Source: an uncultured Lactobacillus sp. (GTDB taxonomy: Bacteria > Bacillota > Bacilli > Lactobacillales > Lactobacillaceae). From it: a stretch of 10,577 nucleotides of DNA. Location: positions 1 to 10,577 of the forward strand of contig CALNAJ010000052.1 of NCBI GenBank assembly GCA_937874695.1, read 5' to 3'. Below the pieces are notes generated by a model. The model did no database searches. It saw only the letters and a program-made list of their open reading frames with translations, and was not told the origin of the DNA. Positions 1 through 6,804 of this stretch are shown piece by piece (position 1 is the first letter of the stretch; each line of letters opens with the position of its first letter). Both the position numbers and the translations under genes were made by a program.

Positions 1-39
1 TGGGATGGTAACGCCGTTGCTTAATTGTGTCGTTTCCAT
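1..39 (-). CDS. Aldo/keto reductase, N-terminal fragment (13 codons, runs off the left edge)
   Basis: Read on the minus strand from the ATG at 39, the 13 codons give METTQLSNGVTIP. The LSNGVxIP signature is the usual first beta-hairpin of the aldo/keto reductase superfamily (NAD(P)H-dependent carbonyl reductases with a TIM-barrel fold), where it precedes a Gly-rich stretch that lies outside this window. A GAGG ribosome binding site lies 7 bases before the ATG, and a -35/-10 pair lies further upstream (81-109), so this looks like a true gene start. It is transcribed away from rpiA, from its own promoter. With only 13 residues the family is an inference, and the substrate cannot be guessed. Confidence 0.6.
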   Translation of the reverse strand, partial: METTQLSNGVTIP

Positions 40-80
40 GTAATTACCTCGCTCTACAAATATTTTAAAGCATATAAACA

Positions 81-109
81 CATATATATATGATACACTA
101 CTGTGCCAA
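81..109 (-). promoter_or_regulatory. Promoter of the aldo/keto reductase-like gene
   Basis: On the minus strand, TTGGCA (109-104) is separated by 17 bases from TATATG (86-81), inside a TA-rich run, about 40 bases before the ATG at 39. The -35 matches 5 of 6 consensus positions. The spacing is ideal. A second register (TATATA, 15-base spacer) is also possible. Confidence 0.55.
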
Positions 110-125
110 TAGTTTCATGGATAGT

Positions 126-147
126 CCCTTATCGATTGCGATAAGGG
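126..147. promoter_or_regulatory. Perfect 9-bp palindrome, candidate operator
   Basis: CCCTTATCG (126-134) and CGATAAGGG (139-147) form a perfect inverted repeat around a 4-base centre. It lies 16 bases upstream of the -35 of the minus-strand aldo/keto reductase-like gene. No T tract follows on either strand, so it is not an intrinsic terminator. Its position suits an activator or regulator binding site for that gene. The regulator is not in the window. Confidence 0.4.
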
Positions 148-175
148 GGATGGGGGGAATGAAGTAGGAAGAACT

Positions 176-222
176 AAAAACAGTCACCCACGCAATTCGA
201 TGATGGAATTGGCGGGTGACTG
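176..222 (-). terminator. Rho-independent terminator of the GNAT-rpiA operon
   Basis: CAGTCACCC (181-189) pairs with GGGTGACTG (214-222), and inside it CAATTC (193-198) pairs with GAATTG (206-211) around a 7-base loop. On the minus strand the hairpin starts 23 bases after the rpiA stop and is followed by TTTTT (180-176), which sets its direction. Confidence 0.85.
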
Positions 223-245
223 TTAAATCATTAACTTAGTGAAAA

Positions 246-932
246 TTAGTCGCGAGCGTTCAAGACTTCTGGACCGTCTTGACGACCAACGATTACCGTG
301 TTGACCGTGTCTAAGAACAGGCCGTGTTCAACGACACCCACGATGCCATTCAAGGTGTTGGCCAATTCGTGAGGATGGTCGATGCGACCCAAGTGTAAGT
401 CGATGATGTAGTTCTTGGAATCAGTCAGGACGTGGCTGCCGTCTTCGTTCATCCGGAAGCTAGGGTGTAAGTCCATCTTGTCTAACTTTTCCAGAACGTG
501 GCTGGAACCAAATGGAATAACTTCCAATGGCAATGGGAACTTGCCCAAGTGATGAACCATCTTGCTTTCGTCAACAATCCACATGTTCTTCGTGGAGTTG
601 ATAGCAACGATCTTTTCCCAAAGGTGAGCGGCACCGCCACCCTTGATTCCTTGGAAGTTATCGTCGATTTCGTCGGCCCCATCGATGGTTAAGTCGAGGT
701 GGTCAACTTCATCCAATTGCTTGATGGTGATGCCAAGAGATTCGGCTTGCTTGGCAGAACGGTCTGAGGTAGCGACCCCCACGATGCTTAAACCTTCTTC
801 TTTGACGCGCTTACCTAAAGCGTCGATCATGTAACGAACGGTTGAACCGGTTCCGATTCCTAAAATCATGCCATCCTTCACGTACTTGACGGCTTCTTGG
901 CCCACGAGGGCTTTTAATGCGTTTTGATCCAT
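246..932 (-). CDS. rpiA: Ribose-5-phosphate isomerase A
   Basis: RpiA interconverts ribose 5-phosphate and ribulose 5-phosphate in the cytosol. It links pentose catabolism, the phosphoketolase/pentose-phosphate route and nucleotide synthesis. At 228 residues it has the normal family length. Visible signatures are the phosphate-binding GTGST (residues 27-31), the DGADEID loop (84-90) and KGGG...EKI (97-108). By alignment with E. coli RpiA, whose key residues are Asp81, Asp84, Lys94 and Glu103, the equivalents here are Asp84, Asp87, Lys97 and Glu106, all present. The start at 932 is preceded by GAGGAG. That site overlaps the last codons of the upstream GNAT gene, which stops only 5 bases before this ATG, so translation is probably coupled. 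A strong terminator follows. Confidence 0.97.
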   Translation of the reverse strand: MDQNALKALVGQEAVKYVKDGMILGIGTGSTVRYMIDALGKRVKEEGLSIVGVATSDRSAKQAESLGITIKQLDEVDHLDLTIDGADEIDDNFQGIKGGGAAHLWEKIVAINSTKNMWIVDESKMVHHLGKFPLPLEVIPFGSSHVLEKLDKMDLHPSFRMNEDGSHVLTDSKNYIIDLHLGRIDHPHELANTLNGIVGVVEHGLFLDTVNTVIVGRQDGPEVLNARD

Positions 933-937
933 CTTAA

Positions 938-1276
938 CTACTCCTCTTCTATGTGTTCTGGGTGTAAGGCGACTGGTCGCACGGCATCCGCACCGCTAAC
1001 GGGCAATTGATGTGCCGCTAGGAAGTCGGCGGGATGGGTCGCAAAGTAACGTTTGGCGTACGGGTCCAGTAATTTCACACTGACTTGGGCGGTCGTTGCC
1101 AGTTGGGTAAAACGTTTTATCAGTTGCTCAGCTAACGCGGTAGCGGGCTGGGCAGGCCGTACGAAGATTTGTTCGAGAACCCACGTGGATTCGTCTAAGC
1201 AAAGGTAGTGGAGACTTGCCAACAGCCGGTCATCGTCAACGATTGCCAGCTCTCCCGAATGTTCCGTAATCGTCAT
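938..1276 (-). CDS. YjdJ-type GNAT-fold protein with an atypical acetyl-CoA loop
   Basis: This 112-residue protein resembles the short YjdJ-type branch of the GNAT superfamily. It has an N-terminal beta-strand pair (ELAIVDDDRLLASLHYLCLD), then EQIFV, an amphipathic helix (ALAEQLIKRF), then LLDPYAKRYFATHPAD. The last segment matches the family's usual C-terminal PxCPYVxxYxxxHPEY-like block. The loop that normally reads RGxG[IL]A and binds the acetyl-CoA pyrophosphate reads here as RPAQPATALA, so the key Arg-Gly-X-Gly is missing and catalytic activity is doubtful. It is slightly longer than the roughly 90-residue family norm, with an acidic tail. AGGAG precedes the ATG by 9 bases. It is the first gene of an operon with rpiA, and no substrate can be proposed. 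The fold is fairly sure; the activity is not. Confidence 0.7.
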   Translation of the reverse strand: MTITEHSGELAIVDDDRLLASLHYLCLDESTWVLEQIFVRPAQPATALAEQLIKRFTQLATTAQVSVKLLDPYAKRYFATHPADFLAAHQLPVSGADAVRPVALHPEHIEEE

Positions 1277-1312
1277 GGTTACTTGCTCCTTTCGTGACCA
1301 GATTCATTCCTA

Positions 1313-1341
1313 ATTTTGGTCTATCCGCGTGGCCTTGTCAA
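1313..1341 (-). promoter_or_regulatory. Promoter of the GNAT-rpiA operon
   Basis: On the minus strand a perfect TTGACA (1341-1336) and CAAAAT (1318-1313) are separated by 17 bases. The -10 lies about 37 bases before the GNAT start codon. There is no other good candidate between the two divergent genes on this strand. Confidence 0.7.
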
Positions 1342-1427
1342 CTAATTTTCGCTGGCGGATAATTTTGCTGGCATTCTCACGGAAAGGTAGGTACTCTAGT
1401 AAGAGGTTAGTCGAAATTTGACCTAAT

Positions 1428-1455
1428 TTGTATTTTGATTACAGGGTGTTAGAAT
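1428..1455 (+). promoter_or_regulatory. Possible promoter of dut
   Basis: TAGAAT (1450-1455, 5 of 6 consensus) is preceded at 16 bases by TTGTAT (1428-1433, weak). The start point would leave a leader of about 90 bases before dut. That leader contains an AT-rich inverted repeat, AATTAG/CTAATT, at 1513-1526. A second weak set lies near 1490-1515, so the assignment is tentative. Confidence 0.35.
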
Positions 1456-1550
1456 GAACGGTCGTGGTGTCAATATGAGTCACGAACGATTGTAGGAAAC
1501 TTAATGGCTATTAATTAGAACTAATTTATAGAAATAAAAGGAGTGTCACA

Positions 1551-2090
1551 ATGCATCGAGGATTTGAAATTGTCAGTAAATATGAAGCGCAAGACATCAA
1601 GGTTCCTTACCGCACAACGCAACAGGCCGCGGGGTATGATTTTGAATGTGCTGAGGACTTTACGTTGCCCTCTATTTGGCGGCACGACCTGCTCCATGCC
1701 TTCAAGCGGCTTTGGCACCGTGATCCGCTGACGACTGAAGAATTGGTCGCTGGGCAACACAACTTGAAACCATGGCTGGTGCCTACAGGGGTCAAGGCCT
1801 ACATGGAACCTGGTGAGGTCCTTTTACTGGCGAACCGGTCGAGTAATCCACTGAAACACAACTTGATTCTACCCAACGGGGTCGGGGTGATCGACGCGGA
1901 TTATTATAATAATGAAAAGAACGAGGGCGAGATCTTTGTTCAACTGGTCAATGTTGGCCTGAAAGATCAAGTCATTAAGAAGGGGCAACGCATTGCCCAA
2001 GGGATTTTCATGCCATTTTTACTGGCCGATGGGGAACAGATTCCAAGCCAGCAACGGATTGGTGGTTTTGGGTCCTCTGATCGCAACTAA
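1551..2090 (+). CDS. dut: dUTP diphosphatase (dUTPase), long form
   Basis: dUTPase hydrolyses dUTP to dUMP and pyrophosphate, keeping uracil out of DNA and supplying dUMP for thymidylate synthesis. All five motifs of the trimeric dUTPase family are visible. They are AAGYDF (motif 1, residues 26-31), NRSS (2, 95-98), GVIDADYYNN with the catalytic Asp115 (3, 112-121), KKGQRIAQGIF (4, 143-153) and RIGGFGSSD (5, 169-177). The protein has 179 residues against about 145-150 in typical bacterial enzymes. The extra length is a Trp/His-rich insert at about 41-77 between motifs 1 and 2 (SIWRHDLLHAFKRLW and following). I believe similar long forms occur in lactobacilli. The ATG at 1551 has GGAG 7 bases upstream. 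It precedes radA, but radA has its own extended -10. Confidence 0.93.
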   Translation: MHRGFEIVSKYEAQDIKVPYRTTQQAAGYDFECAEDFTLPSIWRHDLLHAFKRLWHRDPLTTEELVAGQHNLKPWLVPTGVKAYMEPGEVLLLANRSSNPLKHNLILPNGVGVIDADYYNNEKNEGEIFVQLVNVGLKDQVIKKGQRIAQGIFMPFLLADGEQIPSQQRIGGFGSSDRN

Positions 2091-2139
2091 ATCTTTACAT
2101 TTGAAGCTGATAGACTAGTGGGGAAACGCCCCCGAGATA

Positions 2140-2148
2140 TGCTAAAAT
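2140..2148 (+). promoter_or_regulatory. Extended -10 promoter of radA
   Basis: TGCTAAAAT is an exact extended -10 (TGnTAAAAT) lying about 37 bases before the radA start. No good -35 is present at 17-18 bases, which is usual for extended -10 promoters. The cysS promoter in this window uses the same form (TGCTACAAT). Confidence 0.6.
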
Positions 2149-2184
2149 GAAAGTGCTGAAAGTAAACGGATAAGGGGGATGAAC

Positions 2185-3561
2185 GTGGCTAAAACGAAAA
2201 CGAAATTTGTCTGTCAAAATTGTGATTATAGCTCCCCCCGGTACCTGGGACGCTGCCCGAATTGTGGGGAGTGGAACACCATGGTCGAAGAGGTCATCAC
2301 GCCGGCTGCGGCCAAGCCTCAGTCAACACGAACAACGGTGACTGGCGAGCATTCTAAGCCACAGTTGATGAATGATATCAAGCACACCACGGAGATGCGG
2401 GTCAAGACCCAAATGAACGAACTCAACCGCGTGTTGGGTGGTGGTATCGTGCCGGGGTCACTGATCCTGATCGGCGGGGACCCTGGTATTGGGAAATCGA
2501 CCCTGTTACTCCAAGTGTCCGGTCAGCTGAGTGCGACCGGGGGCAAGGTGCTCTATGTTTCCGGGGAAGAAAGTGCTTCGCAGATCAAGATGCGTGCTGA
2601 CCGTTTAGTTGTCAACAGTGATAACCTCTACCTCTATCCGGAAACGGACATGGCCAGCATCCGGGCTAACATCGAGGAGATGCAGCCGGATTACGTGGTC
2701 ATTGACTCCGTCCAAACGATGCAGGCGCCCGGAATTGAATCGGCGATCGGGTCTGTTTCTCAGATTCGAGCGGTCACCGGTGAACTGATGCAGATTGCCA
2801 AGACTAACGGCATTACGATCTTTGTCGTGGGTCACGTGACTAAGGGTGGCGCGATTGCTGGTCCTAAGATTCTGGAACACATGGTGGATACCGTGTTGTA
2901 CTTCGAAGGGGACCTGCATCACACCTACCGGATTCTACGGGCGGTCAAGAACCGATTTGGCTCGACCAATGAGCTGGGAATCTTTGAAATGCGTGAGGGC
3001 GGCCTGTATGAGGTGGCCAATCCTTCGGAAATATTCTTGGAGGAACGTCTCGAGGATGCGACCGGTTCAGCCATCGTGGTATCGATGGAGGGAACTCGGC
3101 CAATTTTAGTTGAAGTGCAAGCACTGATCTCACCATCCGTCTTTGGCAACGCCCAACGCACATCGAGTGGGCTGGATCGTAACCGAGTGGCCTTGTTGAT
3201 GGCCGTATTGGAGAAGCGGGCTAACCTGATGCTTCAGAACCAGGATGCTTTCCTGAAGGCGGCCGGTGGCGTGAAACTGGATGAACCAGCGATTGACTTG
3301 GCGATTGCCATGAGTATCGCCTCCAGCTACCGCGACACGGCAACGGAGCCCAGCGACTGTTTCGTGGGTGAAGTGGGGTTGACTGGTGAAATTCGCCGGG
3401 TCAGCCGCATTGAGTCTCGGGTAGCAGAGGCCAAGAAGCTTGGTTTCAAGCGCATTTTCGTCCCCAAAAACAACATGCAAGGGTGGAATCCCCCGGCCGG
3501 CATCAAGGTCGTCGGGGTCTCAACCCTGCGGCAGGCGTTGAAACTGGCACTGGATATTTGA
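2185..3561 (+). CDS. radA: DNA repair/recombination ATPase RadA (Sms), GTG start
   Basis: RadA is a RecA-like branch-migration ATPase that processes recombination intermediates. In order it shows a C4 zinc finger (Cys10, 13, 24, 27), a Walker A GGDPGIGKST (about 96-105, Lys104), a Walker B-like VVIDSVQT, the RadA-specific KNRFG motif (255-259) and a C-terminal Lon-protease-like domain to residue 458. I chose GTG at 2185 rather than the in-frame ATG at 2179. The AAGGGGG ribosome binding site (2172-2178) touches that ATG with no spacer but sits about 6 bases before the GTG. The resulting MAKTKTKFVC start also matches the usual RadA N-terminus. Length is typical. No terminator is visible after it, so transcription may run on into the yacL leader. 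Confidence 0.96.
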   Translation: MAKTKTKFVCQNCDYSSPRYLGRCPNCGEWNTMVEEVITPAAAKPQSTRTTVTGEHSKPQLMNDIKHTTEMRVKTQMNELNRVLGGGIVPGSLILIGGDPGIGKSTLLLQVSGQLSATGGKVLYVSGEESASQIKMRADRLVVNSDNLYLYPETDMASIRANIEEMQPDYVVIDSVQTMQAPGIESAIGSVSQIRAVTGELMQIAKTNGITIFVVGHVTKGGAIAGPKILEHMVDTVLYFEGDLHHTYRILRAVKNRFGSTNELGIFEMREGGLYEVANPSEIFLEERLEDATGSAIVVSMEGTRPILVEVQALISPSVFGNAQRTSSGLDRNRVALLMAVLEKRANLMLQNQDAFLKAAGGVKLDEPAIDLAIAMSIASSYRDTATEPSDCFVGEVGLTGEIRRVSRIESRVAEAKKLGFKRIFVPKNNMQGWNPPAGIKVVGVSTLRQALKLALDI

Positions 3562-3589
3562 TTTAGTTAAGCATCATTTGTGTTAGTAG

Positions 3590-3860
3590 TGCGCTGGCTT
3601 ACACGAGAGCAGAACCGTTTAAATTAGTTGAAAGATGATTGCAATAAGCATGAGCGGGTAAAAACTAGCTTAAGCCGGAGGAGGACAGGGATGGAACCAG
3701 CCGTGAAGGTGGTGTTAGCTGGCGATTTTTAGCCAGGTTACACCACGGACGTGTTTGAAGACTCGTTGAATTTTACGAGGCTTCAAACCGAGGGCCAAGA
3801 CCGCTTCCCAGGCTTGGCCCGCTCCCACAGCAGGTGGAATTCCTGTCAGCCGCAGGCGCA
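3590..3860 (+). ncRNA. Structured leader RNA upstream of yacL, related to the cysS leader
   Basis: This fills most of the 350-base gap between radA and yacL. An outer helix pairs TGCGC (3590-3594) with GCGCA (3856-3860) and GGCT (3596-3599) with AGCC (3848-3851). Immediately inside, GACAGGGA (3684-3691) pairs with TTCCTGTC (3840-3847), so the two 3' strands abut. On the 5' side lie a small GATTG...GCATG hairpin and AAGCCGGAGG (3672-3681). Inside are three hairpins: GTGGTGT/ACACCAC (3709-3746), GTTTGAAG-A-CTCGT / ACGAG-G-CTTCAAAC (3753-3788) and GGGCCAAG/CTTGGCCC (3792-3820). The cysS leader has AAGCCGGAGG and GAAGACTCG at exactly the same 85-base spacing. No T-box sequence or terminator T tract is present. 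A short TTACC/GGTAA hairpin (3876-3893) follows, before the yacL ribosome binding site. I do not recognise the RNA class; its function is unknown. Confidence 0.6.
3691..3732 (+). CDS. Candidate 13-codon leader peptide in the yacL leader
   Basis: A short ORF reads MEPAVKVVLAGDF and stops with TAG. GGAGGAGG (3677-3684) lies 6 bases before its ATG, an excellent ribosome binding site made from the conserved AAGCCGGAGG motif. The ORF crosses the GTGGTGT/ACACCAC hairpin and ends before its 3' arm. The inner helix (3684-3691) covers its start region, so folding and translation would compete. A short ORF sits at the equivalent place in the cysS leader. No similarity to a known peptide is claimed, and translation is an inference. 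Confidence 0.35.
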   Translation: MEPAVKVVLAGDF

Positions 3861-3912
3861 GTTAATGGCAAGATTTTACCTAAATTATGGTAATTTGAAA
3901 GGAGGTGAACGT

Positions 3913-5079
3913 ATGCGTAAGAAAACAGTTATTCTCGTGATCTTCGCCATCCTAGGTGGTGTCATGGGGGTCGCGTATCTTTCTCGCTTCTGGCACATCA
4001 TCGGGATGACCAGTCCGCTCGTCAACAACATCTTAGTTAACATTTTAGTTGGTGCAATTATTTTCCTCATTCTGGGGTTGTTGTTTGCCGGACTGATTAT
4101 GCGGGTGGTCAACAAACTTGAAGCCTATCTCAACAAGCAGAATCCGATGACGATTCTCTTTGGTAGTCTGGGTGCGATTATTAGCTTGGCATTGGCCTTA
4201 CTGATCTCATCGTTTCTTTTCCGGGTGCCATCGTTCTTCATCAGCACCTTCATTCCGTGGATTCTGATGTTGTTGTTTGGATATCTTGGCTTCCGGATTG
4301 GGACACGGCTAAGTAAGGTACGGGCCGAAGAATGGCGCAAGCTGTTCCAGTCACGGAGCAAGAAGGCTAGCGAAGAAGAGTCTAAGAAAGTCATCGATAA
4401 ACAAACGGAACCCAACTTCCATCACTACAAGATCTTGGATACCAATATTTTAATCGATGGTCGAATCTATGATCTGGCTAAGACAGGCTTTCTGGAAGGA
4501 ACATTGTTGGTTCCCAATTTCGTGTTGTATGAATTGCAGTACATCGCGGATTCCAGCGATTCCATCAAGCGGGTTCGTGGACGCCGAGGGTTGGATATCT
4601 TAAACAAACTTCAGAACGAAAACATCATGCCAATCGAAATGTACGAAGGTGACTTCGAGGATATTCCCGAAGTTGACAGTAAGTTGATTCGATTGGCCAA
4701 GGAAAATGGTGGGGTAATCGTCACTAACGATTACAACTTGAACAAGGTTATTCAGTTCCAAAACGTTCAAGTCCTCAACATTAATTCCTTAGCGAACGCT
4801 CTGAAGCCACGGGTGATTCCCGGTGAGAATCTCCACGTCATGGTGGTTAAGAACGGGACCGAACGGCAACAGGGGGTCGCTTATCTCGATGATGGCACGA
4901 TGGTCGTCGTCGAAGATGGGAAGTACTTCATCAATAAGCAGTTGGATGTAGTGGTGACAAGTGCCATCCAGACCGATGCTGGGCGGATGATCTTTGCTAA
5001 GCCTGTGCACTCTAGCAGAAATATCGAAGAGGATGCCGGCGGTAAGGGCCAACCGAAGAAGCCGAAACGGTCGCGGTAA
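3913..5079 (+). CDS. yacL: Membrane-anchored PIN-TRAM domain protein (YacL family)
   Basis: This 388-residue protein has about four predicted membrane segments in the first 130 residues, then a basic/acidic linker. A PIN nuclease domain (about 172-290) and a TRAM RNA-binding domain (about 296-360) follow, ending in a basic tail (KKPKRSR). The PIN acidic set is visible: Asp176 (LDTN), Glu207 (LYELQ), Asp255 (EVDSKL) and Asp273 (TNDYN). It is probably a membrane-bound ribonuclease, though the target is not known to me. The start is the ATG at 3913, which has AGGAGG 7 bases upstream and begins MRKKTVIL, followed at once by a membrane helix. The frame stays open upstream to 3751, but that stretch encodes a sequence unlike the family and lies in the structured leader. 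Its place after radA matches Bacillus, with disA missing in between. Confidence 0.92.
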   Translation: MRKKTVILVIFAILGGVMGVAYLSRFWHIIGMTSPLVNNILVNILVGAIIFLILGLLFAGLIMRVVNKLEAYLNKQNPMTILFGSLGAIISLALALLISSFLFRVPSFFISTFIPWILMLLFGYLGFRIGTRLSKVRAEEWRKLFQSRSKKASEEESKKVIDKQTEPNFHHYKILDTNILIDGRIYDLAKTGFLEGTLLVPNFVLYELQYIADSSDSIKRVRGRRGLDILNKLQNENIMPIEMYEGDFEDIPEVDSKLIRLAKENGGVIVTNDYNLNKVIQFQNVQVLNINSLANALKPRVIPGENLHVMVVKNGTERQQGVAYLDDGTMVVVEDGKYFINKQLDVVVTSAIQTDAGRMIFAKPVHSSRNIEEDAGGKGQPKKPKRSR

Positions 5080-5111
5080 ATAACCGCTTACTTGAGATTT
5101 CTGGGAGAGAT

Positions 5112-5133
5112 TAAGGGTCACACCTTTATTTTT
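5112..5133 (+). terminator. Possible weak terminator after yacL
   Basis: A 7-bp stem with one G.U pair (TAAGGGT 5112-5118 with ACCTTTA 5122-5128) and a 3-base loop is followed by TTTTT (5129-5133), 33 bases after the yacL stop. The stem is short and AT-rich, so termination is likely partial. Confidence 0.4.
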
Positions 5134-5153
5134 CCGGTTTGGCATTGTACACT
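5125..5153 (+). promoter_or_regulatory. Possible promoter of gltX
   Basis: TACACT (5148-5153) with TTTATT (5125-5130) at 17 bases is a modest match that overlaps the T tract of the possible yacL terminator. The transcript would carry a leader of about 70 bases with a TGTCATC/GATGACA hairpin (5164-5182). An inverted repeat, CATTGT/ACAATG (5143-5163), overlaps the -10. Confidence 0.35.
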
Positions 5154-5229
5154 AAGAACAATGTGTCATCACGCAGATGACAGTTAACACCTAAATTACG
5201 TAAATAATGGAGAAAGAGGCGCAAACGTT

Positions 5230-6720
5230 TTGGCGAAAAATTCAATTCGGGTTCGGTACGCACCGAGTCCTACCGGTCATTTGCACATTGGTAATGCCCG
5301 GACAGCGATCTTTAATTACTTATTTGCCCGGCACAACAAGGGTAAGTTCATCATCAGAATCGAAGATACCGATACTAAGCGGAACATCGCGGATGGTGAA
5401 AGAAGCCAGCTAGAAAACCTGAAGTGGTTAGGCTTGGACTGGGATGAAGGTCCCGATGTTGGTGGCGACTACGGTCCCTACCGGCAATCAGAACGGCGCG
5501 ACATCTACACGCCACTGATCCAACAACTGATCGATGAAGGCAAGGCCTACGAATCTTACCGGACGGAAGATGAATTACAAGCCGACCGCGAAGCCCAAAA
5601 AGCCCGCAAGGAAATGCCACATTACGAATACGAATATGCTGGTATGGATGAAGCCGAAAAGCAAGCTGCTATCGATGCCGCTAAAGCTAAGGGCTTGAAG
5701 CCAGTTATTCGTTTCCGCGTCCCAAAGGATGAAATTTTTGCCTGGGATGACATGGTTAAGGGAAATGTTTCCTTTAACTCCGATACCATTGGTGGGGACT
5801 TCGTCATTGCCAAGCGCGATGGGATGCCAACATACAACTTCGCCGTTGTTGTTGACGACCACAAGATGGCCATCAGTCACGTTTTCCGTGGGGACGACCA
5901 TGTTGCCAACACGCCTAAGCAATTGATGATCTACCAAGCCTTTGGTTGGGAAGCACCTAAGTTCGGTCACATGAGCCTGATCATCAGCAAGGACACTGGT
6001 AAGAAGTTGTCCAAGCGTGACGAATCTGTCCTCCAATTCATCGAACAATACCGTGACCTTGGCTACCTGCCAGAAGCCATGTTCAACTTCATCCTGTTGT
6101 TGGGCTGGTCTCCAGTTGGGGAAGATGAAATCTTTAACCGGAAGCAATTCATCAAGATGTACGATGAAACGCGTCTGAGTTCATCACCCGCAACCTTTGA
6201 CAGCGACAAGCTGGACTGGTTGAACAACCGTTACGTGAAGGATGCCGATCAGAGCACCATCGTCGACTTGGCCATGAAGCAATTGATCAAGGCGGGCAAT
6301 ATTCCTGCCAACCCAGACACGAGCACTATCGAATGGTCGCGTCAATTGATCAACCTGTACAAGCAGCAAATGAGCTACATGGCACAAATCAACGACATGG
6401 CTTCCGTCTTCTTCCAAGAACCAGAACAAGTTTCTGGCGACGCCCTGGAAGAAATCAGCAATGACACGGCACCCGTTGTCTTAAAGGCATTCGCTGAAGA
6501 AATCGAAAAGCTCGATCTGTTTGACTCCGTAGAAATCTTCCACGTGATCAAGCGGGTCCAAGCCAAGACCGGGATCAAGGGTCGTCAATTATGGATGCCA
6601 ATCCGAATTGCTGTTACTCATGAAATGCACGGTCCAGAATTACCTGAATCAATCGAATTAGTCGGCCGTAAGACCGCATTACAACACATTCACCAAACTT
6701 TGGCCCAACTCGAAGGCTAA
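5230..6720 (+). CDS. gltX: Glutamyl-tRNA synthetase, TTG start
   Basis: This class I aminoacyl-tRNA synthetase charges tRNA with glutamate in the cytosol. It has 496 residues, as usual for the family. The ATP-binding HIGH motif appears as HIGN in APSPTGHLHIGNA near residue 20, and the second class I signature is KLSKR (259-263). The coding frame begins at TTG 5230 (MAKNSIRVRYAPSPTG), with GAGG 10 bases upstream. An ATG at 5207 is out of frame. A TTG start with a rather long spacer suggests modest initiation. In lactic acid bacteria without GlnRS the enzyme normally also glutamylates tRNA-Gln for GatCAB conversion; I infer this here and it is not visible in the sequence. In Bacillus, ispD and ispF lie between yacL and gltX; here they are absent. 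Confidence 0.97.
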   Translation: MAKNSIRVRYAPSPTGHLHIGNARTAIFNYLFARHNKGKFIIRIEDTDTKRNIADGERSQLENLKWLGLDWDEGPDVGGDYGPYRQSERRDIYTPLIQQLIDEGKAYESYRTEDELQADREAQKARKEMPHYEYEYAGMDEAEKQAAIDAAKAKGLKPVIRFRVPKDEIFAWDDMVKGNVSFNSDTIGGDFVIAKRDGMPTYNFAVVVDDHKMAISHVFRGDDHVANTPKQLMIYQAFGWEAPKFGHMSLIISKDTGKKLSKRDESVLQFIEQYRDLGYLPEAMFNFILLLGWSPVGEDEIFNRKQFIKMYDETRLSSSPATFDSDKLDWLNNRYVKDADQSTIVDLAMKQLIKAGNIPANPDTSTIEWSRQLINLYKQQMSYMAQINDMASVFFQEPEQVSGDALEEISNDTAPVVLKAFAEEIEKLDLFDSVEIFHVIKRVQAKTGIKGRQLWMPIRIAVTHEMHGPELPESIELVGRKTALQHIHQTLAQLEG

Positions 6721-6733
6721 CGTTTTGGTAAAG

Positions 6734-6773
6734 AAGCCGAATGAGGGGCCATTGGCCGTCCATTCGGCTTTTT
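6734..6773 (+). terminator. Rho-independent terminator of gltX
   Basis: AAGCCGAATG (6734-6743) pairs with CATTCGGCTT (6761-6770), with an internal GGCC-ATT-GGCC hairpin, and runs into TTTTT (6769-6773). It begins 13 bases after the gltX stop and separates gltX from the cysS operon. Confidence 0.9.
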
Positions 6774-6789
6774 GCTAACCGCTCTGGTA

Positions 6790-6798
6790 TGCTACAAT
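6790..6798 (+). promoter_or_regulatory. Extended -10 promoter of the cysS operon
   Basis: TGCTACAAT is an extended -10 (TGnTACAAT) just after the gltX terminator. A weak -35 (TTTTGC at 17 bases, or TTGCTA at 15) lies in the terminator T tract. The predicted start near 6805 lies a few bases before the structured leader's outermost helix, which supports the assignment. Confidence 0.6.
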
Positions 6799-6804
6799 GG
6801 AGCT

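Noticed and set aside
1513..1526. AATTAG-AA-CTAATT palindrome before dut as an operator
   Set aside because: It is short and fully AT-rich with a 2-base centre, and is easily explained by base composition; nothing links it to a regulator.
2119..2133. GGGG-AAACG-CCCC hairpin after dut as a terminator
   Set aside because: The stem is only 4 bp, no T tract follows, and it lies just upstream of the radA extended -10.
3751..3912. 54-codon N-terminal extension of yacL from the upstream open frame
   Set aside because: The ATG at 3913 has a perfect AGGAGG at 7 bases and begins directly before the first membrane helix. The extension encodes a sequence unlike a membrane PIN-TRAM N-terminus and overlaps the structured leader helices.
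5207..5413. ORF starting at the ATG 5207 overlapping gltX
   Set aside because: It is out of frame with the GluRS motifs and is a shadow of gltX; its ATG only coincides with the gltX leader.
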